The notes below the pieces were generated by a model. That model was given only the letters and a program-made list of their open reading frames with translations, was not told the DNA's origin and did not search any database. Shown here piece by piece: positions 8,269 to 17,200 of a DNA stretch of 64,000 bases (position 1 is the first letter of the stretch; every line of letters begins with the position of its first letter). The translations under genes were made by a program, and so were the position numbers. Source of the DNA: Sulfurospirillum sp036802865 (GTDB lineage Bacteria; Campylobacterota; Campylobacteria; Campylobacterales; Sulfurospirillaceae); contig NZ_DAIRVK010000001.1 of assembly GCF_036802865.1 (NCBI RefSeq), positions 248,001 to 312,000 on the forward strand, read 5' to 3'.

Positions 8269-9635
8269 AACAACAAAGAAAATCATCCATAGCAGGTTTG
8301 GTGCTAGGATTTATTTTGTTAGTCTTGGTAGGTGGGGTTGCGTATGTTTTTAACTCAAGTTCGTTTGAAAGAGAAGCTCCTCAAGTCGTTCTTCCTAAAG
8401 AGATAGATTGGAATTTAAAAGATCCTATTAAAGTTCAAGTAACTGATGCAAGTGGTGTCCGTTTTGTACGTGCATCTCTTTTTGATGGCGAGAAAAGTGT
8501 TGTTTTAGAGACCAAAGAGTTTAGAACAGCTGAAAAAGTGGTTGATTTGAACCTTACGTTTCCCAAAACAGGCTTTGGTGCCAATAAAAAAGCATTTGAG
8601 TTGACTATTGACGCTGTTGATGGTAGTAAGTGGAATTTTTTTGCAGGTAATAGTGTTAGTGCTAAATCAGTCATTAAAGTTGATACGAAAAGACCTGAAG
8701 TCAATATTATTGGAAGCTCATACAAAATTATGAGAGGCGGTGTTGCTACAGTGATTTTTAAAGCGCAAGATGAAGCGATGAAATCACTTTATGTTGAGAC
8801 TAATTTTGGAAAAAAATTCTATCCAACACCTTTTTACAAAGAAGGTTATTATATTACGTTAGTCGCTTGGCCTACACATATTGAAAGTTTTACAGCTTCT
8901 GTTGTTGCTATTGATAGGGCAGGAAACTTGACCAAAGCTCACGTACCTTATTTTTTACAAGACAAAAAATATAAGACATCTACCATTGGGCTTGAAGATC
9001 GCTTTTTGGATGGAAAGATTTCTGATTTGATTGCAGAAATGGCTCCGGAGCGTTCATCACTTACGAAGCTAGAAAAATTTAAATTTGTTAACGAAGATAT
9101 GCGCAAAGGTAATGAAATTAATATTTTAAAAGCAACTTCTAATGTTCCAACAGAACAGATAAATGGTTTTTATTTGAAACCATTTTATCCATTGCGCAAT
9201 GGTAAAGTTGTTGCAAGCTTTGGAGATCATCGTTATTATGAATACGACAAACAGCCTACCAGTGAGTCATATCATTTAGGGCTTGATCTTGCGAGTAACG
9301 CACAAGCTACGATGCAATCTTCAAATGACGGTGTAGTCGTTTTTGCTCGTGAGAACGGTATATACGGCAATAACATCATTATTTCTCATGGATTAGGAGT
9401 CTATTCTCTTTATGGACACTGTTCTAGTTTCATGGTTAAAGAAGGAGATGTTGTCAAAGCTGGAGAGCCTATCGCCAAAACAGGCTTAACAGGCTTGGCA
9501 TTAGGCGATCACTTGCACTTTGGTATGTTTGTTCAAGGTGTTGATGTTAGACCTGAAGAGTGGATGGATGAAGTATGGCTCAAAGAGAGTGTATTTAATG
9601 TAATTGAATCAGCAAAGAAGATTATGGATCGATGA
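8265..9635 (+). CDS. Membrane-anchored M23 peptidoglycan endopeptidase
   Basis: 456 residues. A single N-terminal membrane anchor (residues about 9-28) is followed by about 300 residues of periplasmic beta-rich sequence and a C-terminal LytM/M23 domain. Zinc and catalytic motifs are HLGLD (HxxxD), an internal GH after LYGH, and HLHFG (HxH), so the enzyme should be active. Related Campylobacterota M23 enzymes trim peptide cross-links and shape the cell. Gene order (peptidase next to lpxC) is as I recall in Campylobacter jejuni; here minC is inserted between them. It overlaps both neighbours by 4 nt. Confidence 0.88.
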   Translation: MKQQRKSSIAGLVLGFILLVLVGGVAYVFNSSSFEREAPQVVLPKEIDWNLKDPIKVQVTDASGVRFVRASLFDGEKSVVLETKEFRTAEKVVDLNLTFPKTGFGANKKAFELTIDAVDGSKWNFFAGNSVSAKSVIKVDTKRPEVNIIGSSYKIMRGGVATVIFKAQDEAMKSLYVETNFGKKFYPTPFYKEGYYITLVAWPTHIESFTASVVAIDRAGNLTKAHVPYFLQDKKYKTSTIGLEDRFLDGKISDLIAEMAPERSSLTKLEKFKFVNEDMRKGNEINILKATSNVPTEQINGFYLKPFYPLRNGKVVASFGDHRYYEYDKQPTSESYHLGLDLASNAQATMQSSNDGVVVFARENGIYGNNIIISHGLGVYSLYGHCSSFMVKEGDVVKAGEPIAKTGLTGLALGDHLHFGMFVQGVDVRPEEWMDEVWLKESVFNVIESAKKIMDR

Positions 9636-10231
9636 AAGTAACGCAAAAAAATGTCAGAGTGTTTCATATTGAGATTGATGATGAAGCCTCTTTTTTAGAT
9701 TATTTCAGAAAAAACAGCCTTCTTTTAAAGGAATTCTTTTTGCTTGTAGAAGGCAATATTACGAAAAATATTGCCTTCGTTTTAGAGCAAAGTGGCGTGT
9801 GTTACAAAGAGATTAATCATTGTAATATTCGTTTTGGTGGCATTAAAAAAGAAGCACCTGAACTTGAAGAAGAGCCAAAAAAAGAAGCGGTTTCACAAGC
9901 AAGTTCTGAACAGCCATGTCAATTACCGAAACTTAAGCTTTTTGATCGTCCAATTCGATCAGGTGAAGAGATTATTGAGAGTATACCAATTGTTATTTTT
10001 GGGCGTGTGAACAGTGGAGCAAAAGTTTTTTGTGAAGAGAGTATGAGTATTTATGGTATTATTGACGGATTAGTGCAGTGCGATGGTGAATATATCGTGC
10101 TTAGTGGCATGAGCCCTCGCGGATACCTCATTTTTAATGGGGAAATTATTGATAGAGAGATGCTCAAACTTAACGTGCTTCAAAAAATTATCATGCGCGA
10201 TAATGTCATAGAAATAAAGGAAGTTGTGTGA
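9632..10231 (+). CDS. minC: Septum-site inhibitor MinC
   Basis: 199 residues. The C-terminal half has the beta-helix pattern of MinC (FGRVNSGAKV, SIYGIIDG, and a hydrophobic tail LKLNVLQKIIM). The N-terminal half is short and poorly conserved, with a Glu/Lys-rich linker at about residues 75-90. MinC blocks FtsZ polymerisation at the poles together with MinD. No minD or minE is adjacent; the MinD-like ATPase at 62.3 kb is the flagellar FlhG. It is embedded in the cell-envelope operon with 4-nt overlaps at both ends. Confidence 0.82.
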   Translation: MKVTQKNVRVFHIEIDDEASFLDYFRKNSLLLKEFFLLVEGNITKNIAFVLEQSGVCYKEINHCNIRFGGIKKEAPELEEEPKKEAVSQASSEQPCQLPKLKLFDRPIRSGEEIIESIPIVIFGRVNSGAKVFCEESMSIYGIIDGLVQCDGEYIVLSGMSPRGYLIFNGEIIDREMLKLNVLQKIIMRDNVIEIKEVV

Positions 10232-11112
10232 AACAGACCACATTAGCAAAAGCGGTAAGCGGTATAGGAATTGGTCTTCATAAAGGTGAACCAATTGCAA
10301 TACGTTTAGAACCCCTTGAAGCAAATAGCGGTATTCTTTTTTACCGAAGTGATGTAGGCTTATTGGTTCAAGCATTGCCTCAAAATGTTGTTAATACCCA
10401 AATGGCAACCGTTATTGGAAATTCAAGCGCTTATATCTCAACAATTGAACACCTTCTTTCTGCTGTATATTCTTACGGTATTGATAATATCAGAGTGGTT
10501 CTTGATGGTGCTGAAGTGCCCGTTATGGATGGAAGTAGTGCCAGTTTTTGTATGATGCTTGATGAAGCTGGCATTCGTAAATTGGATGCAACAAAGCAAG
10601 TGCTGATTATCAAAAAAGAGGTAGAAGTACAAGATGGTAAAAAATTTGCACGCGTAACACCGAGCTTAAAACCAACCTATAGTTTTATGATAGAGTTTAA
10701 CCACCCTTCCATTGGTACGCAAGAGTTTAGTTTTGAGTTTAGTAAAAAGAATTTTATTGAAGAGATAGCACGCGCACGTACTTTTGGATTTATGAAAGAT
10801 GTACAGATGTTGCGTTCTCGTGGGCTTGCTCTTGGTGGATCACTTGATAATGCCGTTGTAATGGATGATACGAAAATTCTAAATCCTGAAGGACTACGCT
10901 TTTCAAATGAATTTGTAAGGCATAAAATTTTAGATGCGATTGGTGATCTTTCGCTCTTAGGGGCACCTTTTGTCGGGGATTATACTTCCTTTGCAGGAAG
11001 CCATAATTTAAACCATGAATTAACCAAAGCAATTTTAAGAGATCCAAGCAATTATGAGATAAGAACACTCAGTGCGGAAAAAGCACAAGAGTTTGAAAAG
11101 GTTTACGCATAA
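10228..11112 (+). CDS. lpxC: UDP-3-O-acyl-GlcNAc deacetylase LpxC
   Basis: 294 residues, normal length. LpxC is a zinc amidase performing the committed step of lipid A synthesis. Zinc and catalytic residues are visible in STIEHLLSA (His), the conserved PVMDGSSASF segment, and HKILDAIGDL (His and Asp). The start is a GTG overlapping the minC stop by 4 nt (GTGTGA). A RBS-like AAGG in its last codons appears to serve the following tsaB gene. Confidence 0.96.
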   Translation: MKQTTLAKAVSGIGIGLHKGEPIAIRLEPLEANSGILFYRSDVGLLVQALPQNVVNTQMATVIGNSSAYISTIEHLLSAVYSYGIDNIRVVLDGAEVPVMDGSSASFCMMLDEAGIRKLDATKQVLIIKKEVEVQDGKKFARVTPSLKPTYSFMIEFNHPSIGTQEFSFEFSKKNFIEEIARARTFGFMKDVQMLRSRGLALGGSLDNAVVMDDTKILNPEGLRFSNEFVRHKILDAIGDLSLLGAPFVGDYTSFAGSHNLNHELTKAILRDPSNYEIRTLSAEKAQEFEKVYA

Positions 11113-11567
11113 AAACCGCCGTTGACATTGTTGTTATCACGCTTACTTCTCCATTACACGTGGGCATTTACGAAAATAACCAACTGATTCATGCTTATGA
11201 GACAACGGATCAAACCAGTGAAGCTTTGCCGTTATTATTTGAAGGTATTTTAAAAGAGTATCAACCTATTCGACTCTTTTTTGCAAGAGGTCCTGGAAGC
11301 TTTATGGCAATTAAAATTACTTATATTTTTTTAAAAACATTGAGTATTGCATTGGGAATTCCTCTATTAGCATCTGATGGGTTTGCTTTTAATGAAGGAC
11401 GAGCCATTCGTGCCATGCGAAACCTTTATTTTATAAAAGAAGAACAAGCAATTACAACAGTTCGGTTGGAAGAGCCAGTAGAACAGCATTTTACATTGCC
11501 TAAGAGGTTAAAGGAAGACCTTTTTAGTGATGAAATTGAACCACTTTATATGTTACCAGCAGTTTAG
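11109..11567 (+). CDS. tsaB: TsaB-like protein with probable ATA start
   Basis: TsaB is the pseudo-kinase partner of TsaD in making N6-threonylcarbamoyl-adenosine on tRNAs. The motif GPGSFMAIKITYIFLKTLS matches the family's GPGSFTGLRIG helix; the short length (about 150 residues) is usual in this phylum. The first ordinary start (GTG 11160) would remove the N-terminal beta strand (TAVDIVVITLTSPLH). The reading frame upstream of it stays open to 11097 and has no ATG/GTG/TTG. The best candidate is ATA at 11109, preceded by AAGG with 7-nt spacing and overlapping the lpxC TAA. ATT at 11127 is another option. Confidence 0.75.
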   Translation: MKTAVDIVVITLTSPLHVGIYENNQLIHAYETTDQTSEALPLLFEGILKEYQPIRLFFARGPGSFMAIKITYIFLKTLSIALGIPLLASDGFAFNEGRAIRAMRNLYFIKEEQAITTVRLEEPVEQHFTLPKRLKEDLFSDEIEPLYMLPAV

Positions 11568-11576
11568 GAGCGATGC

Positions 11577-12461
11577 GTGAAGATAAAAATACCAGCGACC
11601 AGTGCTAATTTAGGACCAGGATTTGATTCTTTAGGTCTTGCTATTGCACTCTATAATGAAGTTTGCATTAAACCTTCAAGCTATCACAGTATCTCAGTCA
11701 AAGGCGAAGGTGAAGAGAATGCAAAACTCAAAAAAAACAATATTTTTGTCTCTATTTTTTACGATATTTATCAAGAACTGGTAGGTAAAAAAGATCCTTT
11801 CAGGTTTGAGTTTTATAACAATATCCCTTTCTCTAGGGGACTTGGGAGCAGTTCAGCGGTTATCGTTGGGGCTATTGCCAGTGCCTATGAAATGGCAGGT
11901 GTGAAAGCGAGTAGAGAGATTATTTTAAATAAAGCTATTGTGTATGAAACCCATCCTGACAATATTGCTCCTGCTGTTTATGGAGGATTTACAAGTTCTA
12001 TGGTTGAGAATGGTAAAGTAAAGACATTGAAAAAAGTACTGAGTGAAAAACTGAAAGTGGTCATGGTTATTCCCGATCGTCCTATGTCTACAGCACATTC
12101 ACGAACACTACTCCCCAAGACATATTTGATGAAAAACGTGGTTTACAACCTCTCGCGGGCATCGTTGCTTACGGCTGCATTTTTCAGTGAAAACTGGGAA
12201 TTTTTAAGAGGTGCATCGAGAGATTGTATGCATGAACATCGTCGTATGAAACAGATGAAGGAGCTTTTTGAAGTGCGCGAGATTGCTTTAAAAAGCGGCG
12301 CACTCATGAGTACACTCTCAGGTAGCGGTTCATCATTTTTCAATCTCGTAAAGGCAGAGGATGCTCCAAAAGTTGCAACAGCACTTAAAAATGCGTTTGG
12401 AATGTTTAGAGTAGAAATCTTTGAATTAGATAATAACGGTTTTGAAATCGTAAAAAGCTGA
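11577..12461 (+). CDS. thrB: Homoserine kinase ThrB
   Basis: 294 residues, GHMP kinase fold. PATSANLGPGFDSLGLA is the N-terminal signature, the ATP loop is PFSRGLGSSSAVIVGA, and the C-terminal motif is TLSGSGSSFF. ThrB phosphorylates L-homoserine in threonine synthesis. GTG start at 11577 with AGGAG 6 nt upstream; an ATG at 11573 is out of frame. The thrB position between tsaB and ylxR-infB is conserved in Campylobacter as I recall it. Confidence 0.95.
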   Translation: MKIKIPATSANLGPGFDSLGLAIALYNEVCIKPSSYHSISVKGEGEENAKLKKNNIFVSIFYDIYQELVGKKDPFRFEFYNNIPFSRGLGSSSAVIVGAIASAYEMAGVKASREIILNKAIVYETHPDNIAPAVYGGFTSSMVENGKVKTLKKVLSEKLKVVMVIPDRPMSTAHSRTLLPKTYLMKNVVYNLSRASLLTAAFFSENWEFLRGASRDCMHEHRRMKQMKELFEVREIALKSGALMSTLSGSGSSFFNLVKAEDAPKVATALKNAFGMFRVEIFELDNNGFEIVKS

Positions 12462-12479
12462 AAAACAGCTAAAATTTGA

Positions 12480-12485
12480 TATAAT
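12480..12485 (+). promoter_or_regulatory. -10 box immediately before ylxR
   Basis: TATAAT preceded by TTGA. Its expected transcription start (about 12491) is only about 5 nt before the ylxR ATG at 12497, and no Shine-Dalgarno sequence lies between. The ylxR message would be nearly leaderless. Confidence 0.5.
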
Positions 12486-12496
12486 CAGGCGCAAAA

Positions 12497-12748
12497 ATGA
12501 GTCAACCCATACGAATGTGCATTGTTTGTAGAGAAAGATCTTTACAAGACAGTTTACAAAGATTGCAGATTGTAGATGGAGCGCTCGTGCTCTTTTCCAA
12601 AGTAGGAAGAAGCTTTTATATCTGCAAGGCATGTATGACAAACAATGAAAAGAAAGTTGTAAAAATACTCAACAATAAATGCAAAACAAATCACAAAGCA
12701 ATGATGGAATTTGGTAAAATATTTAAGGAGACAGGGTCGAATGGATAA
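12497..12748 (+). CDS. YlxR/RnpM-family RNA-binding protein
   Basis: 83 residues, DUF448. It contains the family pattern CIVCRER near residues 8-14 and GRSFYICKAC near residues 47-56. YlxR proteins sit in the nusA/infB operon across bacteria; a Firmicutes member is reported to bind and modulate RNase P. There is no nusA here, only infB downstream. The end overlaps the infB start by 8 nt. No RBS is visible; see the -10 box just upstream. Confidence 0.85.
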   Translation: MSQPIRMCIVCRERSLQDSLQRLQIVDGALVLFSKVGRSFYICKACMTNNEKKVVKILNNKCKTNHKAMMEFGKIFKETGSNG

Positions 12749-15398
12749 AGTTCGTATAACCGAAATAGCAAAAGAATTAGGCATGAAGAACAAAGAAATC
12801 GTTGATAAAGCGGTGGATCTTGGACTTGATGTCAAAGGGCATTCAAGTTCAATCAGCACAGAAGATGCCGAAAAACTAATGAACTATGTATTGAGTGGGG
12901 AAAATGCACAAGCGAGTAAACCATCTCCTCAGCCAAAAGCTCCTGAAATACAAAAAGTTGAAGTTGTAGAAGTAGTACCTGTCGTTGAAAAACCAAAAGA
13001 ACCTGAAGTTGTTGCTCCTAGAACCAAAACCTTAAAAGAAAAAGAGCTCGAATCTGGTCATATCGTGCAAGCTGCTCCTAAAAAAGAGATAGTCGATAAC
13101 GGTGTCTCTGAAATAGTGGGTGATGATAAAGAGAATACGGAAGATAAAATAGATCCAACCAATGTGCAGAAGCGTAGAGGTTTGGTGATTGTTAAAAAGA
13201 AAAGACCTGATGTTAAAGAAGTAGAAGTTGAAGAGCGAGAAAGTCCATCATCTTTTTATGGTTCACGTGAAAACACTCCTTCTCGTAGCATGGAGTCCAT
13301 GTTTGCCTCTTCAAATAATGCAAGTGAACTTCAAAAAAAGAAAAAGAAACTTAAAAAAGTTCCCGCTGAGAAAAAAACTACAACTGAGAAATTGGATATT
13401 GCTTTAAATATTGAGATGGCAGATACGAATATTGATACAGAAGAAGATGGAATGATCGTTCTTCCGGATCTTAACGTTGGTATCACCGTTAATGAAGAAG
13501 CAAAAAAGAAAAAACAGATTGATCCAAGTCAGATTAGAACAACCAAAAAAACCAATTTTGTAATGCAAGGAATTCAAAGAGTAGGGCGTAAACGTAGACG
13601 TCGTCCAGCTCAAGCTCAAGAAGTAGAAGCCATCAGTGCGATTGAAATTCCTGAAGAAATTAGGGTTTATGAATTTGCTGAAAAGATCAATAAAACTGTT
13701 AGCGAAGTTATTAAAGAGCTTTTTTCATTGGGAGTTATGTTTACAAAAAATGACTTTTTAGATAAAGATTCGATTGAAATTTTAGCTGATACTTTTGGTA
13801 TCAATGTTACAACAGTCAATGATCAAGAATCTTTTGACTATGTTAAAGCATACGATGAAGAAGGTGAAGCGGGTGAGCAAAATCTTGTAGAGCGTGCGCC
13901 TGTTATTACCATTATGGGACACGTTGATCATGGTAAGACATCTCTTCTTGATTATATTAGAAGTGCCAAAGTTGCTGCGGGTGAAGCAGGTGGTATTACC
14001 CAACACGTGGGTGCTTATATGGTTGAAAAAAATGGTAGAAATATCACTTTTATCGACACTCCAGGTCACGAAGCTTTTACCGAGATGCGTTCTCGTGGTG
14101 CAAAAGTAACTGATATTGTTATTGTCGTTGTTGCAGCAGATGATGGTGTTAAACCTCAAACCAAAGAGGCAGTTGAGCATGCAAAAGCTGCGGGTGTGCC
14201 TATTATTATTGCTGTGAATAAAATGGATAAAGAATCTGCCAATCCAGATTTAGTGAAAGCACAATTAGCAGAACTTGGCATCACACCAATTGATTGGGGT
14301 GGTGATCATGAATTTGTACCTGTATCTGCAAAGACTGGTATGGGTATTGAAGATTTGCTTGAGACAATTTTATTACAAGCCGATCTTTTAGAACTTCAAG
14401 CTGATCCAAGTAGAGAGGTTAAAGCAACTGTTATTGAGAGCTCTTTGGAAAAAGGAAGAGGTCCTGTTGCGACCGTTGTGATTGAAGATGGTACGATGAG
14501 AGTCGGTGATATTGTTGTTGCCGGTATTGCTTTTGGAAAAGTAAAAGCATTGTTAAATGATTTAGGGCAGTCTGTCAAAGAAGCACTACCAGGTGAGCCA
14601 GTCGTTGTTCTTGGACTTAGTGAAGTTCCTGGGGCTGGAGAGACACTCATTAGTGTTAAAACCGATAAAATTGCGCGTGAATATGCGAAGAAAAAAGCAG
14701 AATACTTACGTCAAAAAGAGCTTTCTAAAACAACAAAAGTTAGTTTAGATGACCTTAGTGCGATGATTGCTGAGGGTGCTTTAAAAACACTTCCAGTCAT
14801 CATTAAAGCAGACGTTCAAGGTAGTCTTGAAGCGATCAAAGGTAGTCTTGAGAAGATCAGAAACTCAGAAACTAAAGTTAATATTGTCAGTGCTGGTATC
14901 GGCGGAATTACTGAGAGCGATGTAGCCCTTGCAAGTGCGAGTTCAGACTGTATTATCTTAGGTTTCCATGTGCGTCCAACGGGTGTGGTTAAAGAAAAAG
15001 CAAGAAGTGCTGGTGTTGAGATTAAAACATACAATATTATTTATGATTTAATTGATGATGTTACGAATATCGTTACAGGACTTATGGCTCCGGTTATTCG
15101 TGAAGAGAATATCGGTCAAGCGATGGTTAGAGAAGTCTTCGCTGTGCCAAAACTTGGACACATTGCTGGTTGTATTGTAACGGACGGAACGATTAATAGA
15201 GGTGTTAAAATCAGGGTTATTCGTGAAGGTGTCATTATTTATGAAGGCAGTGTTTCATCTCTTAAACGTTTCAAAGATGACGTTAAAGAAGTGGGTAAAG
15301 GTTATGAGTGTGGTGTTGGTATCGAAGGCTACACCGATATTAAAGTAGGCGATTATATCGAGAGCTTTAAAGAGGTTGAAGAAAAAGCGAAGCTATGA
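12741..15398 (+). CDS. infB: Translation initiation factor IF-2
   Basis: About 885 residues from ATG 12741, preceded by AAGGAG. An in-frame ATG at 12711 inside ylxR would add ten residues without a good RBS. The N-terminal IF2_N domain (VRITEIAKELGMKNKEIVDKA) is followed by a long charged, Lys/Glu-rich linker and a second IF2_N-like domain (IRVYEFAEKINKTVSEVIKE). The G domain has GHVDHGKTS (about residue 393), DTPGHEAF, NKMD and SAK. C-terminal domains bind initiator fMet-tRNA. It heads the infB-rbfA-rimP block; the stop overlaps rbfA by 4 nt. Confidence 0.97.
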   Translation: MDKVRITEIAKELGMKNKEIVDKAVDLGLDVKGHSSSISTEDAEKLMNYVLSGENAQASKPSPQPKAPEIQKVEVVEVVPVVEKPKEPEVVAPRTKTLKEKELESGHIVQAAPKKEIVDNGVSEIVGDDKENTEDKIDPTNVQKRRGLVIVKKKRPDVKEVEVEERESPSSFYGSRENTPSRSMESMFASSNNASELQKKKKKLKKVPAEKKTTTEKLDIALNIEMADTNIDTEEDGMIVLPDLNVGITVNEEAKKKKQIDPSQIRTTKKTNFVMQGIQRVGRKRRRRPAQAQEVEAISAIEIPEEIRVYEFAEKINKTVSEVIKELFSLGVMFTKNDFLDKDSIEILADTFGINVTTVNDQESFDYVKAYDEEGEAGEQNLVERAPVITIMGHVDHGKTSLLDYIRSAKVAAGEAGGITQHVGAYMVEKNGRNITFIDTPGHEAFTEMRSRGAKVTDIVIVVVAADDGVKPQTKEAVEHAKAAGVPIIIAVNKMDKESANPDLVKAQLAELGITPIDWGGDHEFVPVSAKTGMGIEDLLETILLQADLLELQADPSREVKATVIESSLEKGRGPVATVVIEDGTMRVGDIVVAGIAFGKVKALLNDLGQSVKEALPGEPVVVLGLSEVPGAGETLISVKTDKIAREYAKKKAEYLRQKELSKTTKVSLDDLSAMIAEGALKTLPVIIKADVQGSLEAIKGSLEKIRNSETKVNIVSAGIGGITESDVALASASSDCIILGFHVRPTGVVKEKARSAGVEIKTYNIIYDLIDDVTNIVTGLMAPVIREENIGQAMVREVFAVPKLGHIAGCIVTDGTINRGVKIRVIREGVIIYEGSVSSLKRFKDDVKEVGKGYECGVGIEGYTDIKVGDYIESFKEVEEKAKL

Positions 15399-15772
15399 TA
15401 GATAAAAGTATTAAAATTCAGAGAACCCAGAGCGTTTTAAAAGAACTTATTCCTGAAGCACTTTCAACCTTAGATGATGAGATGCTTCGTGGGGTTTGTG
15501 TCATTGATGTTGAATGTAGTCGTGGAAAATATGATGCCATCGTCTATTTAGATGGTTCAGTCTATGATGAAAAAGAAAAGAGTTATATTCTTTCTCATTT
15601 ACACCGCGTTCAACGACATATCCAAACGCACTGTATGCAAGCAGAAGGATGGTTTCGCTGTCCAAGTTTCAGATTTTATTTTGATGATACTCTTGAGCGT
15701 CAAAATAAAATGGATGTTTTGTTTGCAAAGGTTGAAGAAGAGCTAAAAAAAGGTAAAAAAAGCGATGATTGA
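15395..15772 (+). CDS. rbfA: Ribosome-binding factor A
   Basis: 125 residues, normal for RbfA. Small KH-type fold; segments SIKIQRTQSVLKELIPEAL, VDVECSRGKYDAIVYL and RCPSFRFYFDDTLER match the family. RbfA helps mature the 30S subunit, especially at low temperature. It overlaps infB by 4 nt and rimP by 8 nt, so the three ribosome-related genes form one transcript. Confidence 0.9.
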   Translation: MIDKSIKIQRTQSVLKELIPEALSTLDDEMLRGVCVIDVECSRGKYDAIVYLDGSVYDEKEKSYILSHLHRVQRHIQTHCMQAEGWFRCPSFRFYFDDTLERQNKMDVLFAKVEEELKKGKKSDD

Positions 15773-16193
15773 AAGAGAGCAAATTGTTAAAATCGTGGAG
15801 AGTTGTGGCGTCTCATTATACGATACAGAAGTAGCAAACGAATTTGATAAAAAGATTTTCCGTATTTATATTACATCAAAAGAGGGCATTAGCCTTGATA
15901 AATGCGCTGAAGTAAGCCGTATTTTATCGCCTATTTTTGATTTAGAGCCACCACTTGATGGTGAGTACCTTTTTGAAGTAAGTTCTCCTGGAATAGAGCG
16001 AAAACTCACAAAGCCAGAACAGTATGTTGCTTCTGTTGGTGAGAAAGTCAAAGTAAAACTGAATACCAAAGAAAAATTTATTGGTGTTTTAGAAGCGTTT
16101 AGTGGTAACGTTGCCTCTGTGCGCGTTGAAAATGAACTCAAACAGATTTCTCTGGATGAGATTGAAAGTGCTCGAACTTATTTTGAATGGTAA
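15765..16193 (+). CDS. rimP: Ribosome maturation factor RimP
   Basis: 142 residues. Family segments are EREQIVKIVESCGVSLYDTE, FRIYITSKEGISLDKCAEVSR and YLFEVSSPGIERKL, with the C-terminal SH3-like part following. RimP binds S12 during 30S assembly. It overlaps rbfA upstream and ribD downstream (7 nt). Confidence 0.93.
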   Translation: MIEREQIVKIVESCGVSLYDTEVANEFDKKIFRIYITSKEGISLDKCAEVSRILSPIFDLEPPLDGEYLFEVSSPGIERKLTKPEQYVASVGEKVKVKLNTKEKFIGVLEAFSGNVASVRVENELKQISLDEIESARTYFEW

Positions 16194-17200
16194 GCGCATT
16201 TGACGCTGTTTTAATGCAAAAAGCACTTGATGCCGCTTGGGTGCATCAGGTGTTAACATTTCCAAATCCTTCTGTTGGCGCAGTGGTAAGCAATGACCAA
16301 GGCGATATTTTGGGGATTGGTGCACACAAAAAAGCAGGAACTCCCCACGCAGAAGTTCTCGCACTTAAAGCTGCTTATGAGAGTTTAACCAACGATACAC
16401 GCATCACTGCCATAGACGATGCGACCGCATTACATACCTTTTTAAAAGAACATCACAACCAACTATTTCACAATCTTACGATACATGTAACACTAGAGCC
16501 TTGCAATCATTTTGGAAAGACGCCCCCTTGTGCATCACTTATTGAAGCACTTGGCCTGAAGCGCGTTGTTATTGGCTCCTTTGATGAAAGCGTATCTGCT
16601 AAAGGCGGTGGAGCATTTTTAGAAAAAAAAGGGGTAAACGTTCTTTTTGGGTGTCTCAAAGAGGCATGTGATTTGCTCTTAACACCTTTTACTTGTAAAG
16701 AAAAAAATAAACCCTTTGTTTTTTTTAAATTGGCTGTGAGCAGTAATGGTGTAACGACAGGTGGGATTATTACTTCCGAAGATTCGAGGAAAATGGTGCA
16801 TTGCTTACGTGATCGTTGTGATCTTTTGGTGATTGGTGGCAATACAGTAAGGACAGATCGTCCCATTTTAGATGCAAGATTGTGTGAGGGGAAAGCGCCT
16901 GATATATTGATTCTTTCTAAGCAAAATACTTTTGACCGTACAATTCCTCTTTTTGGTGTTCCACATCGTTTGGTGAGTATTTCAGACAGTATAGACAAAA
17001 TCAATGATTATAGTATGGTGATGGTTGAAGGTGGGCAAGGCTTTCTTAATGCACTCTCAAGCAAAATAAAGTGGTATTTGATTTTTGAATCGCCTCATGA
17101 AAAAGAGGGGAATCCGATTGTTCTACCAGTTGGATTAGAAAAGATATTTTCTCAAAAAATCGGAGAAGATACCATGAGTTGGTATTATAAACATGTTTGA
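16187..17200 (+). CDS. ribD: Riboflavin deaminase/reductase RibD
   Basis: 337 residues, bifunctional. The N-terminal deaminase has FPNPSVGAVV, the zinc motif HAEVLAL and LEPCNHFGKTPPC. The C-terminal reductase has KPFVFFKLAVSSNG, DLLVIGGNTVRTDRP and VEGGQGFLNAL. It converts the GTP cyclohydrolase II product to the ribitylamino-pyrimidinedione. About 25 residues between the zinc motifs (ITAIDDATALHTF...) look longer than usual. It overlaps rimP by 7 nt and the next gene by 8 nt. ribB lies elsewhere (51.7 kb) under an FMN riboswitch; none is seen here. Confidence 0.93.
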   Translation: MVSAFDAVLMQKALDAAWVHQVLTFPNPSVGAVVSNDQGDILGIGAHKKAGTPHAEVLALKAAYESLTNDTRITAIDDATALHTFLKEHHNQLFHNLTIHVTLEPCNHFGKTPPCASLIEALGLKRVVIGSFDESVSAKGGGAFLEKKGVNVLFGCLKEACDLLLTPFTCKEKNKPFVFFKLAVSSNGVTTGGIITSEDSRKMVHCLRDRCDLLVIGGNTVRTDRPILDARLCEGKAPDILILSKQNTFDRTIPLFGVPHRLVSISDSIDKINDYSMVMVEGGQGFLNALSSKIKWYLIFESPHEKEGNPIVLPVGLEKIFSQKIGEDTMSWYYKHV

